DNA of 64,000 nt from Elusimicrobiaceae bacterium (GTDB lineage: Bacteria > Elusimicrobiota > Elusimicrobia > Elusimicrobiales > Elusimicrobiaceae), in assembly GCA_017475405.1 (NCBI GenBank), contig JAFVFN010000029.1, forward strand, positions 1-64,000, written 5' to 3'. Of this stretch, positions 61,190-64,000 are shown in pieces. The translations under genes were made by a program, and so were the position numbers. Within the stretch, counting starts at the first letter, position 1, and each line of letters begins with the position of its first letter. The notes under the pieces are model-generated. The model was not told the DNA's origin, did no database searches, and saw only the letters and a program-made list of their open reading frames with translations.

Positions 61190-62578
61190 ATGAAGAAAAC
61201 ATTTTCACTCAATATTTACGGATTGATTTTTTCAATTATGTTGGTTGTGGCAGGACTTACGTGGCTGTTGCCTGCCGGCCAATACGATACACAAGATCGT
61301 GACGGGCGCACCTATACGGTAGCCGGTTCTTATCACGCTGTTGAATCTTCGCCGCAAGGTATCGCTGCGGTGCTGACGGCACCGGCGAAAGGATTTAAGG
61401 ACTGCGCCGATATTATTGTATTTATTTTTATTACGGGTGCCATTTTTACTATTTTGGAACGAACGGGAACTGTCAATGCCGTTATTATGGGGACCAGCTA
61501 TTTGTTTTCCCGACGGGAAAAACTTAAAAAATGGTTTATTCCGGCTAGTATGGTGTTGTTTTCCATGGGTGGAGCTGTGTTTGGCATGGAAGAAGAAACC
61601 CTCATCTTTATCCCGCTGTTTATCCCGCTTGCACTGTCGCTTGGATACGATAGCGTAGTGGGGGTAAGTATCCCGTTTTTAGGGGCTTGGGCCGGTTTTT
61701 GTGCGGCCTTTATGAACCCGTTTACCGTGGGGATTTCCCAGGGAATTGCCCAGTTGCCGCTTTATTCGGGACTGGGGTATCGTTTACTCGTTTGGTTTAT
61801 TTGTACGGTGGTAATTATTGCCTTTGTGACGTGGTACGGCGAAAAAATCCGAAAAAATCCCAGGCAAAGTATTACTTATGACATAGATCAGGAACGTCGT
61901 AAAAACCTGGATTTAACCGTTGTGCAAAAACCGCAGTTTAAACGATCTCATATTATTATCAGTATTGTGTTTGCCCTGGGAATGATCGGGCTTGTTATTG
62001 GGGTAGCCGTATATGAATGGTATATTGTAGAAATCTCTGGCCTGTTTTTGGGCGTAGGACTTTTATGTGCCCTGATTGCCCGGTTGTCTTTGAATCAAAC
62101 CACGGATGCCATTATAGACGGGGCACGCAGTATGGTCAGCGTGGCTGTTATGCTGGCACTGGCACGTGCGATTGTGGTGGTGGCTTCAGATGGTCGGATT
62201 TTAGATACTGTATTACACGGCATTGCCACGATGATCGGACACCTGCATCCGCTGGCCGCCGTAGAGGGGATGTTTGTGGCACACAGCTTTTTAAACTTTT
62301 TTATTGCGTCGGGTTCCGGACAGGCAGTACTGACCATGCCGGTCATGATCCCGCTGTCTGACCTGATGCATATTAGCCCGCAGTTGTCCATTTTGGCCTA
62401 TCAGTTTGGCGAAGGATGGACCAATGCCATTATCCCTACCGCGCCGGTTACCATGGCCGCCTTGGGGATGGCAGGCATTCCCTGGCTTAAATGGGCGCGG
62501 TGGAATATCAAACTGCAAATCATTTTAGCGGTGCTTTCTATGTTACTGCTCATCCCGCCGTATTTGATGGGATGGTAA
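61190..62578 (+). CDS. YfcC/DcuC-type carboxylate or amino-acid carrier
   Basis: 462 residues, about 12 membrane helices. LTWLLPAGQYDTQDRDGRTYTVAGSYH near the N-terminus, FGMEEETLIFIPLFIPLALSLGYDSVVGVSI, FMNPFTVGISQGIAQLPLYSG and ASGSGQAVLTMPVMIPLSDLM are typical of the YfcC branch (arginine/ornithine or dicarboxylate carriers). The substrate is not predictable. Single leaderless gene, converging on pilin 62584. Confidence 0.87.
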   Translation: MKKTFSLNIYGLIFSIMLVVAGLTWLLPAGQYDTQDRDGRTYTVAGSYHAVESSPQGIAAVLTAPAKGFKDCADIIVFIFITGAIFTILERTGTVNAVIMGTSYLFSRREKLKKWFIPASMVLFSMGGAVFGMEEETLIFIPLFIPLALSLGYDSVVGVSIPFLGAWAGFCAAFMNPFTVGISQGIAQLPLYSGLGYRLLVWFICTVVIIAFVTWYGEKIRKNPRQSITYDIDQERRKNLDLTVVQKPQFKRSHIIISIVFALGMIGLVIGVAVYEWYIVEISGLFLGVGLLCALIARLSLNQTTDAIIDGARSMVSVAVMLALARAIVVVASDGRILDTVLHGIATMIGHLHPLAAVEGMFVAHSFLNFFIASGSGQAVLTMPVMIPLSDLMHISPQLSILAYQFGEGWTNAIIPTAPVTMAALGMAGIPWLKWARWNIKLQIILAVLSMLLLIPPYLMGW

Positions 62579-62583
62579 TGTCT

Positions 62584-63051
62584 TTAATTTAGTCTGTATC
62601 GCACTTCTATGTCGCTTTCTGAGAGCAAAGTTCCCATACTCTTGCATATTTCGACAGCCTGTGGGTCCCTTGTAGCAGCCCAACAATAAAGGGCCTTTGA
62701 CCATTTCTTATCTTCAGAATAAAATGTATCATTAAGGTAAATAATATCTAAGAGCTGATAACCACCTTTGCTTGAAATGTTAATGTCTGTTTTCTGCGCA
62801 GTTATGGAACAACTTAGTTTTTCAGGACAAGTAATTTGTAGATCCAGTTCTTCTTGGGAGGTTGCAAATTTGCCATTTGCCAGAAAATAAACTTCTTGTG
62901 CTTCATGTACTGCCTTAGCAAATACAAGCCCTTGTACAAGTTGACTTTTACGTACGGCTTTTTGATATTGAGGCAAAGCCACTGCCGCCAGTATCCCTAT
63001 AATTAACACAACGACTAAAAGCTCTATGAGTGTGAATGCTTGTTTATTCAT
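62584..63051 (-). CDS. Type IV pilin-like protein with structured leader C
   Basis: 155 residues, [75 protein letters not shown] and late Cys in YCWAATRDPQAVEICKSMGTLL. SD AAAGGAGA. The RNA element 63095-63284 lies 43 nt upstream of the ATG. Stop is 6 nt from the carrier gene stop. Confidence 0.9.
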   Translation of the reverse strand: MNKQAFTLIELLVVVLIIGILAAVALPQYQKAVRKSQLVQGLVFAKAVHEAQEVYFLANGKFATSQEELDLQITCPEKLSCSITAQKTDINISSKGGYQLLDIIYLNDTFYSEDKKWSKALYCWAATRDPQAVEICKSMGTLLSESDIEVRYRLN

Positions 63052-63094
63052 ACATTTCTCCTTTGAAATACTCTGTCATGAACTCACGCAAAAA

Positions 63095-63284
63095 ACGGCT
63101 GCTATATTTGAGCTCATTGAGGTGACCCAATATATAACAGCCGTAGTTTACCGCATAGCGGTAAACGTTCGGTACAAAATAACTGGGTAATTAGTCCATT
63201 TACTTTGCACCTAAATCGGCTGTTTTTGGACCTCAATGATGCTTTTATAAAAGCTCTCCGTTTCTTAAACGGTTCCAAAAACAG
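63095..63284 (-). ncRNA. Pilin leader RNA, copy C
   Basis: Outer stem CTGTTTTTGG/CCAAAAACAG; enclosed hairpins CCGTTT/AAACGG and GCTTTT/AAAAGC; long hairpin 63162-63213 with two U-G wobbles on the minus strand; 9-bp hairpin GTTTACCGC/GCGGTAAAC at 63147-63167; last hairpin ACGGCTG/CAGCCGT. Pseudoknot strands 63114-63123 and 63230-63239 are perfectly complementary over 10 bp. Confidence 0.78.
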
Positions 63285-63312
63285 ATTAAATTTTTATAGT
63301 TACTTCCACTTC

Positions 63313-63318
63313 ATTATA
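63313..63318 (-). promoter_or_regulatory. -10 box of leader RNA C
   Basis: TATAAT preceded by TGT on the minus strand, same context as copy B; TSS about 25 nt before the outer stem. Confidence 0.6.
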
Positions 63319-63327
63319 ACATAATTG

Positions 63328-63504
63328 CTATAAATTAGTAAACATGACAGCAGCCAAAATAGCAGCCAGTACAACAGTCAGCACATATGAAATAATACGG
63401 GCCGATTTCTTACTGCTTTTGGGGAACAGTGCCCGAGTAATGATATAAAACCCGGGTATTGCCAGTAAAATAACAAATATAAAGATTAATGAAATTCCTA
63501 TCAT
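63328..63504 (-). CDS. 58-residue two-helix membrane protein
   Basis: ATG 63504 with a perfect GGAGG Shine-Dalgarno (63511-63515). Sequence MIGISLIFIFVILLAIPGFY then a basic turn (FPKSSKKSAR) and a second span (IISYVLTVVLAAILAAVMF). Too short for usual ORF thresholds but convincing. It ends 10 nt before the promoter of leader RNA C. Unknown function. Confidence 0.75.
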   Translation of the reverse strand: MIGISLIFIFVILLAIPGFYIITRALFPKSSKKSARIISYVLTVVLAAILAAVMFTNL

Positions 63505-63720
63505 ACAATACCTCCGTATGTAGTTATCATAGTAAATTTTTATTCTTTTTTACACCCTTAAAAGTAGTTAGTTTGGCAAAAAAGGGGTATTAGGACGCCC
63601 CTCTTGGTCACAAAATGGAAAATAAGGCCGTTTTTGGGAAAATCATAGGGCAGAATCATTTATATATAATATAAATTAATTATATTATAAGATATGATCG
63701 GGGAAATATATAAGATTTCT
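63505..63720. other. Intergenic stretch without a recognisable gene
   Basis: I see no coding frame or clear RNA between the small membrane gene and the A+T-rich block. Minor features are a GGGGTATTAGGACGCCCC imperfect inverted repeat near 63585-63602 and a T8 run near 63720. Confidence 0.4.
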
Positions 63721-63960
63721 TTTTTTTAGTTTAATTTATTATAAATAAGGTCATAAAATTAAATATAAAATAAAAAATATTTGAATTATAAATATTTTTA
63801 AAATTTAAAATAATTTGTTAATTAGATGGTTTTTAAATAAAATTGAGATATGTAAAAATAATATTAAAATAAAATATTTTTAAAAAATAAGTATTTTTTA
63901 AAATAAGTATAATTTTAATTAATATAATAAAAATAAAAAATATTTATAAAATAATATAAA
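63721..63960. other. 240 bp of 94% A+T DNA
   Basis: Only 14 of 240 bases are G or C. It is made of A/T runs with no coding frame and no DnaA-box-like TTATNCACA. Likely curved or easily melted DNA; a target for nucleoid proteins is possible. Confidence 0.7.
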
Positions 63961-63964
63961 TAAA

Positions 63965-63996
63965 TATGGACTTGCAAAATTTAATGCAAGTCCATA
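63965..63996. terminator. Hairpin at the window end
   Basis: TATGGACTTGCA and TGCAAGTCCATA, a perfect 12-bp stem with an 8-nt A/T loop; probably the terminator of a gene beyond the window or of either strand. Confidence 0.6.
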
Positions 63997-64000
63997 TAGC

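Noticed and set aside
63721-63960. Replication origin
   Set aside because: No DnaA-box cluster and no dnaA, dnaN or gidA nearby; A+T content alone is not sufficient.
1-64000. CRISPR arrays, insertion sequences, rRNA operons
   Set aside because: No regularly spaced direct repeats with spacers, no transposase frame with terminal repeats, and no 16S/23S/5S segments were seen.

Overview
The window looks like a chromosome segment of a gut-type Elusimicrobiota bacterium (Elusimicrobium-like). This is an inference from a fermentative [FeFe]-hydrogenase maturation gene (hydF), a Gram-negative-style envelope gene set, moderate G+C, and an exceptional density of type IV pilin-like genes. I count fourteen pilin loci: ten intact genes, three that lack a canonical start codon, and one decayed remnant.

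Layout. 1-10.4 kb: three T12-promoter pilins, the minus-strand operon fmt-PASTA-rpe-rpsP-khpA-trmD-rplS, and a plus-strand run (a fourth pilin, a glycosyltransferase-like gene, a Cys-rich small protein, a membrane protein, a TPR protein). 10.4-18.3 kb, minus strand: flippase, purine nucleoside phosphorylase, rnhB, a DNA glycosylase, a secreted protein, a Bcr/CflA exporter, and a flavodoxin-SDR-flavodoxin cluster. 18.4-26.5 kb: an A+T-rich accessory island. It begins at a serine-recombinase C-terminal remnant and ends at a detached tRNA 3' end. It carries a HEPN-like gene, a nucleotide-cyclase-like gene, a membrane segment followed by a HerA-type ATPase, a membrane-anchored coiled-coil protein, lexA-dinD and an autoregulated-looking Fic gene. 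26.7-29.8 kb: tRNA-Val, thioesterase, CYTH protein, a histone-H1-like repeat protein and two envelope proteins. 29.8-41.6 kb: the classical rimP-nusA-infB-rbfA-nrnA-truB-ribF operon is split into two divergent halves, and the gap holds one expressible pilin surrounded by three start-codon-less pilin cassettes, an AAA ATPase and a truncated DUF1016 gene. 41.6-52.6 kb: pilin remnant, NYN nuclease, DUF2442, D-Ala-D-Ala dipeptidase, era, an aminotransferase, uvrA, a membrane flippase-like protein, gamma carbonic anhydrase, CheY-like and TPR proteins. 52.6-64 kb: pilins alternating with LOG, dxs, ispA, hydF and a YfcC-type carrier, plus an unidentified G+C-rich structured RNA and a 94% A+T terminal stretch.

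The pilins fall into separate regulatory classes. Five plus-strand genes share a TTGnnn-N16-TATTCT promoter whose spacer is a T12 run. Three minus-strand genes are each preceded by a ~185-190 nt structured leader with several hairpins and a 10-11 bp pseudoknot whose two strands differ completely between copies yet stay fully complementary. This leader is the strongest candidate in the window for an undescribed element. A third group looks like an expressed locus with silent cassettes. Separately, at least twelve genes have a -10 hexamer ending 6 (once 7) nt before the ATG, implying common leaderless transcription.
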